A DNA stretch of 64,000 bases from an uncultured Clostridium sp. (GCA_903789665.1 CAIFEX010000005.1:62001-126000); one strand, 5' to 3'; positions 1 to 9,812 are shown, counted from the stretch's first letter. Made by a program: numbers and translations. Notes: a model not told the origin generated them from the letters alone.

Positions 1-98
1 GGTATTGGATACAATCAATATGTATTTTTATTTGAAATTCAAATATCAATAGGGCGATTTCCGGCATAAGCCGAAAATCTGCCAGATTCAAACAAATT
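1..98. other. Downstream flank of flgE, no gene seen
   Basis: This stretch lies downstream of the last flagellar gene visible in the window. It holds an imperfect hairpin at about 55-78 (arms GATTTCCGGC and GCCGAAAATC around an ATAA loop). No clear T-run follows the hairpin on the minus strand, so I do not call it a terminator. No reading frame with a ribosome site is visible. Confidence 0.4.
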
Positions 99-977
99 TT
101 ATCTCTTCAAATTAACAAGATCCTGAAGTATCTCGTCATCTGTCGTTATTATCTTTCCATTTGCCTCAAAGGCCCTGCTGGCAACTATCATATCTGTAAA
201 CTGCTGTGCCAGATCCACATTTGACATCTCGAGGGAACCTGATATGATTTTCCCATAAGCCGAAGTACCAGCTGTACCATAAATTGGATTGCCAGAATTG
301 GTCGAATCTGAATAAAGGTTATTTCCCTGCTTTAAAAGTCCACCCTCGTTTGTAAAAGAAGCTAAAGCAATCCGTCCAGCCTTCCAAGATTTCTCGCCTT
401 TCGTTTTAACAGTTATAATCCCATCTGCACCTATTGAATAGGAAGTAACTTTATCATTCTCATCACCAGTATTAGCTCCAGTATAATCCCCAGAATAATA
501 TTGTTTAATGCTCAATTCCGTCGCAGGCTTTTCATTATTACCAACGGTATCTTGGTTATATCCCATAACATGGTAACCATCCTGAGTTAGAAGATTACCA
601 TCCGCATCAAGTACAAAGGCTCCATCCCTAGTATAGTAATCTTCAGTTCCATCAAGACTAACTACAAAATAGCTTCCTGACTTGTCTATCATAAAGTCCA
701 GCTTCCTGTTGGTGGTCTGAGGACTGCCCTCTGAAAAGTCCGTGTTTATCCCGCTAATCTTCACCCCGAGGCCGCTTTGCTTTGGATTGATACCTCCGAG
801 CCCCCCATCTACTGGAGCACTTGGGTCTGAAAGGTTTTGACTCAACGTATCCTCAAAATTCATGCTCTGGGTCTTGAAACCCGTAGTGGTGGAATTTGCT
901 ATGTTGTTCGCAACTACGTTCAATTTCTGCTGGTTGGCCTTAAGGCCGCTTATTCCTGAATACAAAGATGGTAACAT
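99..977 (-). CDS. flgE: Flagellar hook protein FlgE
   Basis: This is the hook subunit, which polymerises outside the cell between rod and filament. The N-terminus (MLPSLYSGISGLKANQQKL, then NNIANSTTTGF) is the conserved rod/hook D0 helix and FlgE/F/G signature. The C-terminus (SNVDLAQQFTDMIVASRAFE, then an ILQDLVNLKR end) is the matching second D0 helix. At 292 residues it is short for a hook protein; the variable middle domain is reduced. FlgE rather than FlgF or FlgG is chosen because it directly follows flgD and the TIGR02530 gene, the usual clostridial order. It is the last gene seen in a minus-strand operon and is separated from its upstream neighbour by about 100 nt. Confidence 0.85.
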   Translation of the reverse strand: MLPSLYSGISGLKANQQKLNVVANNIANSTTTGFKTQSMNFEDTLSQNLSDPSAPVDGGLGGINPKQSGLGVKISGINTDFSEGSPQTTNRKLDFMIDKSGSYFVVSLDGTEDYYTRDGAFVLDADGNLLTQDGYHVMGYNQDTVGNNEKPATELSIKQYYSGDYTGANTGDENDKVTSYSIGADGIITVKTKGEKSWKAGRIALASFTNEGGLLKQGNNLYSDSTNSGNPIYGTAGTSAYGKIISGSLEMSNVDLAQQFTDMIVASRAFEANGKIITTDDEILQDLVNLKR

Positions 978-1081
978 ATATATTTTCCCTCCAATTTAAT
1001 AAAATGTATTCGTCCTGTTTCATTCATTCCGCAGAACCTGGCTCCCGCTAATTGGTCCGGCCAGTTTCAAAATAATTTAAT

Positions 1082-1480
1082 TTACACTATCACCATGCTG
1101 TCTATGTTCGTAAAAACACTGTCGTTATCCGAATCCTTGTTCATGGCTGTAATCACAGTCCTGTTTTTTATGGAAGTAATGAGCACCGTATTTCCGTAGA
1201 GAAGTGCAGATTCCCTGCATCCTTTTTCCTCCGCCCTGTTGATGGCGGAATTTATATTTTCCATATCATTTTCACCCAGCACTATATGCCTGCTCTTCAG
1301 CCTCTCTGCAGCATGATTCGATATGGTAAAACTGCTTGATTTATCTACCTCTTTTTTTAAAGTATTCCTGAAAGATACATTGTCCCGGCGGCTGGCTCTA
1401 TCTACACTGCTTCTGCTGCCGTATGCAGCAGCTATATCCTGTGCGAAATGCAGTTTGCCGTTTATGATCTTATATCCCAT
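1082..1480 (-). CDS. TIGR02530-type flagellar operon protein
   Basis: This 132-residue protein has the conserved C-terminal half of a family found between flgD and flgE in Firmicutes. The recognisable parts are FTISNHAAERLKSRHI, a helix rich in Glu/Lys, then NRTVITAMNKD and a final VFTNIDSMVIV. Its molecular function is not settled as far as I know. Conserved position suggests a role in hook assembly. The N-terminus (MGYKIINGKLHF) is less conserved. There are only about 20 nt between it and the flgD stop, so it is translated from the same operon message. Confidence 0.75.
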   Translation of the reverse strand: MGYKIINGKLHFAQDIAAAYGSRSSVDRASRRDNVSFRNTLKKEVDKSSSFTISNHAAERLKSRHIVLGENDMENINSAINRAEEKGCRESALLYGNTVLITSIKNRTVITAMNKDSDNDSVFTNIDSMVIV

Positions 1481-1500
1481 ATACTTGCTGCACCTGCATG

Positions 1501-2244
1501 CTAGGCATTTTCCACATTGGAAACCTGATCAAAATAGAAATCCTTGGTTTCGCCGTCTCCGGTTTTTACCTTTACGATAACTCCGCCGGTGCCCCGGGAT
1601 ACAGATTGAACTACACCGCTGTAGTCATTCCCATCCTTGTCCTTTTCATTTATCTCCACTTTTTTGCCTATGAGTGAAGTGGCATTTAAAAGCAAATTGT
1701 TGTTTGCAGTTGGATCAAATGCATCTCCAAGGTCGTCTACTTTAACTACATCATCCAGATTAAAAGACTTGTATACGCCGTTGCCGTTTGAATCCTGCCC
1801 TATCAGGGTATTCAAGCTTATGTCGTCACCGTCTTTTATAACACCTTCAACCTGTCCGCTGTAATTGCCCCCATCATCGGCCAAATCACTGAAAGTGACA
1901 TATTTATTTATAAGAGAATTTGCTGAATTCAATTTATTGGTGCTGTTTAAATTGGCCATCTGTTCAAGTGAAGAAAACTGTGCCAGCTGGCTGACATACT
2001 GTGTTGCACTCTCGGAATTGCTGTCTGTTGGATCCTGGTTGGCAAGTTCTGCCGCAAGTATTTTGAGAAACATATTTTTGTCTATTTCTCCATTGGATCT
2101 CACCACGCTGGTTCCCTTGTCGGTACTGGATGAAACTCCTGAAGTAGTATTGTCATCTATAGAGCTGTCGTTTTTCTCCGAAGCTGCCGCCGCTGTATTC
2201 ATATTATAGTTTTGGTTTAAATTATTATCGACTGATATAGCCAT
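1501..2244 (-). CDS. flgD: Flagellar hook capping protein FlgD
   Basis: FlgD is the temporary cap needed for hook polymerisation. The protein has a low-complexity Asn/Ser-rich N-terminus, then the typical FlgD core: an MFLKILAAELANQDPTDSN segment, a TQYVSQLAQFSSLEQM segment, and a C-terminal part with GKKVEI and GVVQSV beta-rich pieces. The ATG at 2244 is preferred over the in-frame GTG at 2250, because GAGAGGAGGT lies about 9 nt upstream of the ATG and too close to the GTG. It follows fliK by a short gap in the operon. Length is about 247 residues, normal for the family. Confidence 0.85.
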   Translation of the reverse strand: MAISVDNNLNQNYNMNTAAAASEKNDSSIDDNTTSGVSSSTDKGTSVVRSNGEIDKNMFLKILAAELANQDPTDSNSESATQYVSQLAQFSSLEQMANLNSTNKLNSANSLINKYVTFSDLADDGGNYSGQVEGVIKDGDDISLNTLIGQDSNGNGVYKSFNLDDVVKVDDLGDAFDPTANNNLLLNATSLIGKKVEINEKDKDGNDYSGVVQSVSRGTGGVIVKVKTGDGETKDFYFDQVSNVENA

Positions 2245-2268
2245 TATCACCCGACCTCCTCTCTAAAA

Positions 2269-3759
2269 TTAAGCTAGTACATTTACATTGTTTTCGCCGT
2301 AATCATTGTCCGTGAATGTCTTTCCATCAGATATGCCGGATACGTCGGATACACCGCTGTCAAAAAACAGATTTCCTTCCCGGCCATTTTTCTGGCCCTG
2401 CTGTCCCCTTCCGCTTTCATCTCTGAAATAAGTTGTGTCCCCGTTATTCAGGTTCAGCGAAAAGTTCTGCACTTTTATGTCATTTGTTTGAAGCCTGTTG
2501 GATAAATCCTGAAGATTCGAATTCAAAAGGTTATAGGCATCCTTGTTGGAAGCAGTGAGCACCGCATTTAGTTTTCCCTCTTCCATCACGAGGCTTATTG
2601 TGATCTCTCCCAGTTCCTTTGGATTTATTTTGACAGTCATAGTCTTTATATTATTTATGTCCATGTACCTCAAGGCCTTTATTATATCGGAATCAAAGGA
2701 ATTTTTATTCACTACCATTCCCGGCAGATTGGACAGATTTCCCACGGTATTATTTCCTTTTACGTTTGAAAACTGTGTCATGAAATTGGCGGCCCTGGAA
2801 ACTTTGTCTTCTCTTCCATCCTGAACTATATTTTTCAGTATTTTCTCTTCACTGCCTGTCATATCTCCAGCATCTTTGCCGCCTGACTTGTCAGAATTAC
2901 TCTGGGACATGCTTTTGTCCTGTACAGATGCTGTGACATCTTCCAAATTAGGCTGACTATCCTGGGATACATTTTTATTTGCGGCAGCGGCAGATGCTTC
3001 AGTTCCATCAATTAAAGCTGACTGTCCCTTTTGGGCAATATCTTGCATTTTAAATTCAACAGGACTGGAATCCGTATTACTTTTATTTAACTGGGAAGCC
3101 AGAGCTGAATTTATCTCGCTTTTTATTTTGTTGTATATGTTTTGCTCCAGATTTGCACCCTGCGATACTTTGGACAGAATACTGTCTCCCAGTTTTGCAG
3201 TTAGTTTCTCACTGAATTCTTCACTTGCTCCAAGCTTTTGCAGAATATCCGACAGCCCGCCGACATTTTTCTCCACTATCTTGTCTATAATATTCTTGCC
3301 CGACATATTTTTATTTGAAGTCATATTTTCTGAAATTATGGACTGAAGATTTTTTAAAATGTCGCTGCTTATACTATCGCTCAGGCTGTCACTTATCTTA
3401 TCAATGAGCTCATCTCCCATATCATTTAAATTCCCATTGTAGGCAAGAAGAATATTGAGCAAATAAGATAAGCTGTCGATATTTACATTCCCTTTTGAAA
3501 CTTCATCTTCTACCTTTTTTATGTCTTCCTGACTGAGCCCCAGTTTCTTAAGCTGTCCCTCCAGTTTTTCAAATGAAGTTTTACTTTTATTTCCCATATC
3601 AGCTGAAACACCGTCCACAGCAGTCTGTGAAGTTTTCAAGGCATCCTTGAAAGTACTGCCGGATTTTTTCACATTGGAGCTGCTGCCGGCAATTTTTGAA
3701 ACTGTATCCTTAGAAACTCCCGTAACATTTATCGGTACTGCAGCACTTAAATCGGCCAT
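2269..3759 (-). CDS. fliK: Flagellar hook-length control protein FliK
   Basis: FliK measures hook length and switches the export apparatus from hook to filament substrates. The protein (496 residues) has a long low-complexity Ser/Asn/Lys-rich N-terminal region, as expected for a secreted ruler. Near residues 365-440 is a conserved Flg_hook domain with MTVKINPKELGEITISLVM and the following LxxLSNRLQ helix. The start is supported by GGAAAGGAGGTGAATTAA directly before ATG. It lies between fliJ and flgD. Confidence 0.85.
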   Translation of the reverse strand: MADLSAAVPINVTGVSKDTVSKIAGSSSNVKKSGSTFKDALKTSQTAVDGVSADMGNKSKTSFEKLEGQLKKLGLSQEDIKKVEDEVSKGNVNIDSLSYLLNILLAYNGNLNDMGDELIDKISDSLSDSISSDILKNLQSIISENMTSNKNMSGKNIIDKIVEKNVGGLSDILQKLGASEEFSEKLTAKLGDSILSKVSQGANLEQNIYNKIKSEINSALASQLNKSNTDSSPVEFKMQDIAQKGQSALIDGTEASAAAANKNVSQDSQPNLEDVTASVQDKSMSQSNSDKSGGKDAGDMTGSEEKILKNIVQDGREDKVSRAANFMTQFSNVKGNNTVGNLSNLPGMVVNKNSFDSDIIKALRYMDINNIKTMTVKINPKELGEITISLVMEEGKLNAVLTASNKDAYNLLNSNLQDLSNRLQTNDIKVQNFSLNLNNGDTTYFRDESGRGQQGQKNGREGNLFFDSGVSDVSGISDGKTFTDNDYGENNVNVLA

Positions 3760-3784
3760 TTAATTCACCTCCTTTCCGGGCAAT

Positions 3785-4231
3785 CTATGTCAAATCATTA
3801 CCCTGCCTTAGATTTCTTATAAAACTATGAAGGGCAAACTCATCATTCAATTTCTGCTCGAGCTTATTCTGTTCTTTTATAAAATTTCTGTATCCTTTAT
3901 CTTTAAGTGTTTCTACGGTTTTCCTGTCAATCTGCCTCTGTTTTAATTTCTCTCTCTTGCCACTTACAATTTTCTCCTTCACGGCCAGTTTCCTTGAGGT
4001 TTCATCTATGTTCAGCCCAAGTGTATTTATGTATATGTGTGTTATTTTTTGCTCCATGGCGGATACGGGCAGAGGTCTGTTTTTATATTCATCATATTTT
4101 TCTTCCAGCTGGTCAAGTTTTTCCTTTACCTTCAGCCTCTCGCTCTGGGCCTTTTGAAATTCCACTTTGCTTTCATCTTCCCTGTCAATCCTCATATCCA
4201 GAAGTTTCTGCAATCTAAATTTATATTTCAT
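3785..4231 (-). CDS. fliJ: Flagellar export chaperone-like protein FliJ
   Basis: A 148-residue, highly charged, almost wholly alpha-helical coiled-coil protein starting MKYKFRLQKLLDMRIDREDE, a pattern seen in FliJ N-termini (F-x-LQKLLD-R). FliJ is the stalk-like subunit that works with the FliI ATPase at the export gate. The position directly after fliI supports the call. FliJ sequences diverge strongly, so the name rests on length, coiled coil and gene order as much as on sequence. Confidence 0.8.
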   Translation of the reverse strand: MKYKFRLQKLLDMRIDREDESKVEFQKAQSERLKVKEKLDQLEEKYDEYKNRPLPVSAMEQKITHIYINTLGLNIDETSRKLAVKEKIVSGKREKLKQRQIDRKTVETLKDKGYRNFIKEQNKLEQKLNDEFALHSFIRNLRQGNDLT

Positions 4232-4250
4232 AGGTTTTTCCTCCCCAATT

Positions 4251-5558
4251 TTAATCGAACATATTTTCCAGCCTGTTTACACTTTCTTTTAAAGTAGAGT
4301 GTTCATCCATTTTCTGTTTTAAATAACCAACTATGTCATCATGGTATCTTATGGCCCTATCCACTTTTTTATTGTTACCCTTGACGTAGGCGCCTATGTT
4401 TATAAGGTCTTCCGAGTTTCTATAAGTAGACAGCATATCACGTGCCAGTGAGGCATTTTCCCTGTGTTTTTCCGTAGTTACCTCGGGCATGAGCCTGCTT
4501 ATGCTGGCAAGTATGTCTATAGCCGGGTAGTGGTTCCTATTGGCAAGATTTCTGGACAGCACTATGTGCCCATCCAATATACTCCTGACTGCATCTGCAA
4601 TGGGCTCATTCATGTCGTCTCCATCTACGAGAACCGTATAAAAAGCAGTTATAGATCCTCTATCCGACATGCCGGCCCTTTCCATAAGCCTTGGAAGTTT
4701 TGCAAATACGGAAGGAGTATATCCCTTGGTAGCAGGAGGCTCTCCCACAGCCAGTCCTATTTCTCTCTGTGCCATGGCAAATCTGGTGACAGAATCCATC
4801 ATGAGTATAACTTTTTTGCCTTTATCCCTGAAATATTCTGCAATAGCAGTGGCTGTAAAAGCACCCTTCAGCCTGACAAGTGCTGGTTTATCGGAAGTTG
4901 CACATACTATGACGGACTTTTTCAGACCGCTTTCACCAAGATCCTTTTCTATAAAATCTCTAACTTCCCTTCCTCTTTCCCCTATAAGTGCTATCACGTT
5001 AACATCTGCCTCGGCATATCTTGCAATCATACCGAGAGTTGTGCTCTTTCCCACTCCGCTTCCTGCAAATATGCCTATCCTCTGGCCTTCCCCGCAGGTT
5101 AAAAAACCATCTATGGCACGGATACCCGTAGAAATGGGATTGTTTATTCTCTTTCTCTTAAGTGGATTCGGCGGCTCTGCATCAAGTTCATAAAAGCTTC
5201 CGGATTTTATTGGTTCTCCCTGGAGAGGATTTCCCAGTCCATCAAGAACTTTTCCAAACAGTTCCTCGGAACACTGTACATTTAAGCGCCTTCTTTCAGG
5301 GACAACCCTGCAGCCCGTGGAAATTCCAGTAAGTTCCCCCAACGGCATGAGAATTATGTCATTTTCCTTAAATCCAACAACTTCACACTCAATTTTACGA
5401 TTTTGCTCATTATATATTGTGCATACTTCTCCAATAAAGGCCTTTATCCCCTCAACTTCCACAGTAAGTCCTATGACTTTTTTCACAGTTCCCTCCTGAT
5501 AGGAAAAATTAGCCCTGCTTACCTCTTTATTTAATTCCTGAAAGTTTAAATTTATCAC
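4251..5558 (-). CDS. fliI: Flagellar export ATPase FliI
   Basis: Soluble ATPase of the flagellar type III export machine, related to F1 beta. The Walker A motif GIFAGSGVGKST (about residues 162-173), the Walker B-like ILMMDSVTRFA and the GEPPATKGYTPSVFAKLPRL stretch are all present. The reading frame extends to 5588, but the GTG at 5558 is preferred because GAGGGTGAT sits just upstream of it, giving MINLNFQELN at the N-terminus (about 435 residues). The upstream fliH stop lies about 30 nt before this start. Confidence 0.9.
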   Translation of the reverse strand: MINLNFQELNKEVSRANFSYQEGTVKKVIGLTVEVEGIKAFIGEVCTIYNEQNRKIECEVVGFKENDIILMPLGELTGISTGCRVVPERRRLNVQCSEELFGKVLDGLGNPLQGEPIKSGSFYELDAEPPNPLKRKRINNPISTGIRAIDGFLTCGEGQRIGIFAGSGVGKSTTLGMIARYAEADVNVIALIGERGREVRDFIEKDLGESGLKKSVIVCATSDKPALVRLKGAFTATAIAEYFRDKGKKVILMMDSVTRFAMAQREIGLAVGEPPATKGYTPSVFAKLPRLMERAGMSDRGSITAFYTVLVDGDDMNEPIADAVRSILDGHIVLSRNLANRNHYPAIDILASISRLMPEVTTEKHRENASLARDMLSTYRNSEDLINIGAYVKGNNKKVDRAIRYHDDIVGYLKQKMDEHSTLKESVNRLENMFD

Positions 5559-5587
5559 CAAATCATCACCCTCACGGCAAAAATTCA

Positions 5588-6367
5588 CTAATTGCTTGTA
5601 CTGTCAAATATCTCCCTCAATTTTTTCATAGCTATATCTACAGACAGTATAATTTTCCCCCTGTCCCTCTCTATAACTACGCTGCCATCTTTCAGGGATT
5701 CATCCGATATTACAAATATGTCACCCCTAAAGGGCAGTTGTTCCTTCCACATATCCACCTGCTTCTTAAACTCGCCGCAGTACTTTCCTCTGCTCTTTAT
5801 AATAAAAGTTTTTGAATTCTTGACCTGGGAAAGTGCGTCAAACACCATTTTATTCAAACTGTCCTTGTTTCTAACTTCATCTTTTAAGACACTTTCCACT
5901 GCATTTACTATAAATTTCTTGATCTCTTCTTCTTTCTCTGTCAAATATCTTTTCTTTTCATCTACTGCATTCTTCAATACGGCACTTGCTTTATTTCTTA
6001 TATCCTCGCCTTCGGCCTCGGCCTTTTTTACATTCTTTACATAGCCTTCATCATATGCACTTTTGAAGCCGGCATCTCTTCCTTTTTTCCTGCCTTCTTC
6101 ATAACCCTTTTTACTGGCAGCATCATATGCTTTCTTTTTGATTTCTTCAGCCTCGTCATTGGCCCTTAAAATTATTTTTTTTCTGTCCTCGGCTGCTTTT
6201 TCCATCATGGTATGCAGCAAACTATCATAATTATTTCTTGAGGGTGAGCTGTCTTTATTTTTGTGCCTGCGTTTGGGAGGGGAATGCTTTTTAAACACAG
6301 TCACTATATTTTGAGTGCCCTCCTCGTCTATGCTGTCACCTTTTATAATTTTATACGATGATTGCAT
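5588..6367 (-). CDS. fliH: Flagellar assembly protein FliH
   Basis: FliH is the stator-like regulator of FliI. The sequence is a Lys/Glu-rich long helix with repeated KKxxDAxxKKGYEEGRKKGRD motifs (the GxxxG-type segment typical of FliH), then a C-terminal globular part with GDIFVISDESLKDGSVVIE, like V/F-ATPase E subunits. The ATG at 6367 is chosen: AGAGGTGG is placed well for it, whereas the in-frame GTG at 6376 lies inside that ribosome site. The gene overlaps the end of fliG by 17 nt, indicating translational coupling. Confidence 0.85.
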   Translation of the reverse strand: MQSSYKIIKGDSIDEEGTQNIVTVFKKHSPPKRRHKNKDSSPSRNNYDSLLHTMMEKAAEDRKKIILRANDEAEEIKKKAYDAASKKGYEEGRKKGRDAGFKSAYDEGYVKNVKKAEAEGEDIRNKASAVLKNAVDEKKRYLTEKEEEIKKFIVNAVESVLKDEVRNKDSLNKMVFDALSQVKNSKTFIIKSRGKYCGEFKKQVDMWKEQLPFRGDIFVISDESLKDGSVVIERDRGKIILSVDIAMKKLREIFDSTSN

Positions 6368-7370
6368 CTTCTCCACCTCTTGCCATAACTATTTCTCCGG
6401 CTTCGTCCAGTCTCCTTATAATATTTACAATACCCTGCTGGGCTTTTTCCACATCCATCAGCCTTACAGGTCCCAAAAATTCTATGTCCTCCTTTAGTGC
6501 TGCAGAAGCTCTCTTTGACTGGTTCCTGAAAATACATTCAGCCACCTCTTCGGAACATCCTTTAAGCGCCAGTGAAAGATCTTTTGAATCCACCTCTCTG
6601 AGTACCCTCTGAATGGATACATCATCCAAAGTGACAATATCTTCAAATACAAACATGGATTCCTTGACTTTCTCCGCCAGTTCCGCATCCTGCTTCTCCA
6701 GACCTTCTGTAATATTTTTTTCAGTAGCCCTGTCTACCTGGTTTAATATATCCACAATAGTCTGGACACCGCCAATTACCCTCATATCGGACTTGACTAC
6801 GGAAGACAGCTTGTCATCAAGTACCTTCTCTATTTCCTTTACCACCTTATGGGAAGTAGTACTCATTGTAGCAATTCTATAGGATACTTCTGCCTGTTCG
6901 CCTTCCGGAAGTGCCGAGAGTATCTGGCCGGCTTTATCCGGCTGAAGATAACAGAGTATAAGTGCTATAGTCTGCGGATGTTCATCAGATATTATATTCA
7001 AAAGCTGCTGGGCATCTGCTTTCCTAGCTATAGCAAAGGGTCTAAATTGCTGGGTTGCTTCTGTAACCTTATCCAATATTTCAGCCGCCCTCTGACTTCC
7101 AAGAGCCTTTGACAAAAGATTCTTGGCATACTCTATTCCACCTTCCAGCAGATAATCCTTGGCCTTGTTCATCTGAACGAATTCCTGCAGTATTTCCTTT
7201 TTCTGATCTGACTTTACAGAACTTATATTGGCTATTTCATAAGTTATCTTTTGTATCTCAGCTTCCGGCAGCTTTTTAATTATACCTGCAGAGGCTTCTG
7301 GTCCAAGAGTTATAAATAATATGGCAGCTTTCTGCACTCCAGTTAATTTCTTTTGATTGTCTCTAGCCAT
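6351..7370 (-). CDS. fliG: Flagellar motor switch protein FliG
   Basis: Rotor protein of the C-ring that meets the stator. The N-terminus (MARDNQKKLTGVQKAAILFI) is typical, followed by the EHPQTIALILCYLQPDKAG motif of the middle domain and the charged C-terminal motor domain with FEDIVTLDDVSIQRVLREVD and the charged helix region. It is 339 residues, the usual family length. The order fliF-fliG-fliH is standard. The end overlaps the fliH start. Confidence 0.93.
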   Translation of the reverse strand: MARDNQKKLTGVQKAAILFITLGPEASAGIIKKLPEAEIQKITYEIANISSVKSDQKKEILQEFVQMNKAKDYLLEGGIEYAKNLLSKALGSQRAAEILDKVTEATQQFRPFAIARKADAQQLLNIISDEHPQTIALILCYLQPDKAGQILSALPEGEQAEVSYRIATMSTTSHKVVKEIEKVLDDKLSSVVKSDMRVIGGVQTIVDILNQVDRATEKNITEGLEKQDAELAEKVKESMFVFEDIVTLDDVSIQRVLREVDSKDLSLALKGCSEEVAECIFRNQSKRASAALKEDIEFLGPVRLMDVEKAQQGIVNIIRRLDEAGEIVMARGGEDAIIV

Positions 7371-7376
7371 CTTCTA

Positions 7377-8972
7377 TCACCTCTCATCTTCCGCTAACCA
7401 GGACTTTATTATGTCTGCGACTTGATCAGGTTTGTCTTTGGCATATTTCTTTATCTCATTTTCAAGGTGGACATCTTCATTTTCCGTCTCAAGTTCCACA
7501 GGTTTAAATTTAGGTTTCTCCTTAACCTGGGTTTCATCCTCTGCAGCTTCATTTATAGGCTGAGGTTCCTCCATCTCTTCGTCAAACAAGTCTTCTTCCT
7601 CTTCACGCTTCTTTCTTCTCCAGAGTATGACTCCAACTATGGCTGCAACTGCCACAGCCGCAAGACCACCTATGATGGCAATAAGCCTGTTTCTCTTAGC
7701 CAGCTGTTCTGCCTTGTTCATGGCATCCATATCCTTTTTCGCATTGTCCTGTGCAGTAGTGTCAAAAGGCAGACCTTCTACATTTATGGTATCTCCACGG
7801 TTTGCATCGTACCCTATGGAAGAAACTGCAAGATTTCTTATGGAAGTTCTCGTAGCATCATCCACATTCCCGTCCAATGCCACAGAAGCAGTAAGCCTTT
7901 TGACACTTCCGGGCGCTCTTATAGTTTTTTGTTCTGTTTTGGACACATCATAATTTCTGGTAACCTCGTTGTCGGTTGAATTCCCATTATTGCCTGTAGT
8001 AGTGGTGGTGTTGCTCATATTATTATCTACAGGACTGGCTCCTGCATTATTTGTACCGCCGGTATTCGTACTGTTTACCGTATGTTCGCTCACCACTGCC
8101 GTTCTGTTTGGATCATAGGTTGTAGCATCCTGCTGCACCGCATCAAAATCCAGATCTGCATTTACCCTCACCTGAACTTTACCTTTACCGTATACAGTTT
8201 CAAGCATGCTCAAAAGTCTCTGTTCAAGATCTTTTTCGTATTGCTGCTGCAATTTTTGTTGTTTTTCAGCAGGAACGGTACTGTCTTCCGCACCGCTGCC
8301 ATTATCCTGATACAAATCCCTGGTTAGAAGATTCATTTTGTCGTCTATTATCTGCACATTTTTCTTGGGCAGATTTTTTACACCACCAGATACAAGTGCA
8401 ACCAGAGCTTTTACCTGATCCTGGCTGAGATTCTGTCCCGATTTCAACTTTAAAGTCACAGAAGCACTTCCCGGCTGGGTATCTTTCACAAATTCCGTAT
8501 CGTCGGGAATTACAAGATGCACCCTGGCATCTTCAACTTGAGGAAGAGCTTTTATCGTTCTCTCCAGTTCGCCTTGAAGCGCCCTTTGATAATTTATTTT
8601 GATTTCAGCATCTGTACTTCCCAAATTATTCTTATCAAATAGCTCAAATCCCTGACTTCCATTGGTAAGCTGCACTTCTGAAAGTACTTTCATCCTGTCA
8701 GCATCCACTTCATCTTTAGGCACTAAGATTGAATTTCCCTCTACTTTGGCATCTATTTTGTCATCTTGAAGCTTTTTATACACCGCTGCCGAGTCAGTCT
8801 GGTTCATATTTGAGAAAAGCACCGCATATTTTTTCTTTCCCAAAGACACTCCTCCAAATATAATTGCTGCTATAATTCCTACGGCTATAATCCCAAAAGC
8901 TATCTTTCTATTTCTACTAGAATTCTTCCATTTATCTGTTAAGTTTTTAAAAAATTGCGATAGCTTGCCCAT
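7377..8972 (-). CDS. fliF: Flagellar MS-ring protein FliF
   Basis: Membrane ring on which the motor and export gate are built. There is an N-terminal transmembrane segment (about residues 25-45), YscJ-like ring-building domains with the LPQVEDARVHLVIP motif, a variable Asn/Thr-rich insertion, a second transmembrane segment (AIIGGLAAVAVAAIVGVIL) and an acidic C-terminal tail for FliG binding. ATG 8972 is taken rather than the TTG at 8975, with AAGGAGTG about 8 nt upstream. It is 531 residues. Confidence 0.92.
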   Translation of the reverse strand: MGKLSQFFKNLTDKWKNSSRNRKIAFGIIAVGIIAAIIFGGVSLGKKKYAVLFSNMNQTDSAAVYKKLQDDKIDAKVEGNSILVPKDEVDADRMKVLSEVQLTNGSQGFELFDKNNLGSTDAEIKINYQRALQGELERTIKALPQVEDARVHLVIPDDTEFVKDTQPGSASVTLKLKSGQNLSQDQVKALVALVSGGVKNLPKKNVQIIDDKMNLLTRDLYQDNGSGAEDSTVPAEKQQKLQQQYEKDLEQRLLSMLETVYGKGKVQVRVNADLDFDAVQQDATTYDPNRTAVVSEHTVNSTNTGGTNNAGASPVDNNMSNTTTTTGNNGNSTDNEVTRNYDVSKTEQKTIRAPGSVKRLTASVALDGNVDDATRTSIRNLAVSSIGYDANRGDTINVEGLPFDTTAQDNAKKDMDAMNKAEQLAKRNRLIAIIGGLAAVAVAAIVGVILWRRKKREEEEDLFDEEMEEPQPINEAAEDETQVKEKPKFKPVELETENEDVHLENEIKKYAKDKPDQVADIIKSWLAEDER

Positions 8973-8988
8973 CAATTAAGCACTCCTT

Positions 8989-9351
8989 CTAAAACTGTGT
9001 TCTATTCAATTCCTGGTATGCATCCACAAGTTTGTCCCTAATCTGTACTGCCAGCTCCAGTGACTGTTTAGCCTGTTCCGTATCCAGCATGACATTATGT
9101 ATATCCGTTCTATCCCCTTCTACAAACTCTTTAGTACTGTTATCCGCCTGTATCTGCTGGTTGTTTACATCATCCAGCTTGTCCTTCAGCACTGACGCAA
9201 AATCCGATATACTGCTGCTCGTATTCGTATCACCTGTTACACTGCTGTTTTTATTGCTGCCAATTATATTTCCATTTTTTAAATTGCTGCCCTGCACCGA
9301 TTTGTTAAAATCAAACACCTTGCTGTCAGGCACAAATTCGTTTATTCTCAT
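8989..9351 (-). CDS. fliE: Flagellar hook-basal body protein FliE
   Basis: FliE joins the MS ring to the rod. It is 120 residues; the conserved C-terminal half has FASVLKDKLDDVNNQQIQAD and the ending QSLELAVQIRDKLVDAYQEL with a final MRTQF-like NRTQF. The N-terminus is a longer low-complexity tail than in enterobacteria. It sits between flgC and fliF with gaps of fewer than 20 nt. Confidence 0.88.
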   Translation of the reverse strand: MRINEFVPDSKVFDFNKSVQGSNLKNGNIIGSNKNSSVTGDTNTSSSISDFASVLKDKLDDVNNQQIQADNSTKEFVEGDRTDIHNVMLDTEQAKQSLELAVQIRDKLVDAYQELNRTQF

Positions 9352-9369
9352 ATGTATTCACTCCCCTTT

Positions 9370-9801
9370 CTATTTTCCTATTTCAAGAGCTTTTGAAAAC
9401 ATGCTCTTTTCTGCATCAATGGCACTTACATCTGCTTCATAAGATCTAGTAGCCACCATCATATCCGACATTTCATTCAATATATTTACATTGGGCATTG
9501 ATACATAGCCATTGGCATCTGCATCTGGGTTGGTAGGATCATACACCTGCTTGAATGGTGAAGCATCTTCCACAACTCCTACAGCTTTGACACCTTTAGG
9601 TACAACTTCGTATTGTCCATTTTTATTCAGCTCGCTTTGAAGATTTTCCTGAAACACCGCCACCTTTCTCCTATAAGGCTGTCCATTGGCACCCCTTGTA
9701 GTCTCAACATTGGCCATATTGGAAGCTATGGTATCCATTCTGAGCCTTTCCGCAGAAAGCCCGCTGGCGCTTATTCTCAATGTATTGAAAGCTTCAATCA
9801 T
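9370..9801 (-). CDS. flgC: Flagellar basal-body rod protein FlgC
   Basis: Proximal rod subunit, secreted by the flagellar export system. It begins [20 protein letters not shown] followed by [15 protein letters not shown], and ends with [20 protein letters not shown] and a final [13 protein letters not shown]-like helix. These are the two D0 helices of the rod family. The length of 143 residues is standard. It follows flgB by about 11 nt. Confidence 0.92.
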   Translation of the reverse strand: MIEAFNTLRISASGLSAERLRMDTIASNMANVETTRGANGQPYRRKVAVFQENLQSELNKNGQYEVVPKGVKAVGVVEDASPFKQVYDPTNPDADANGYVSMPNVNILNEMSDMMVATRSYEADVSAIDAEKSMFSKALEIGK

Positions 9802-9812
9802 AATACATCCTC

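Noticed and set aside
4464-5193. Long plus-strand frames opposite fliI
   Set aside because: They mirror the codon pattern of fliI, have no ribosome sites and no recognisable protein features. The same holds for the other frames opposite known genes.
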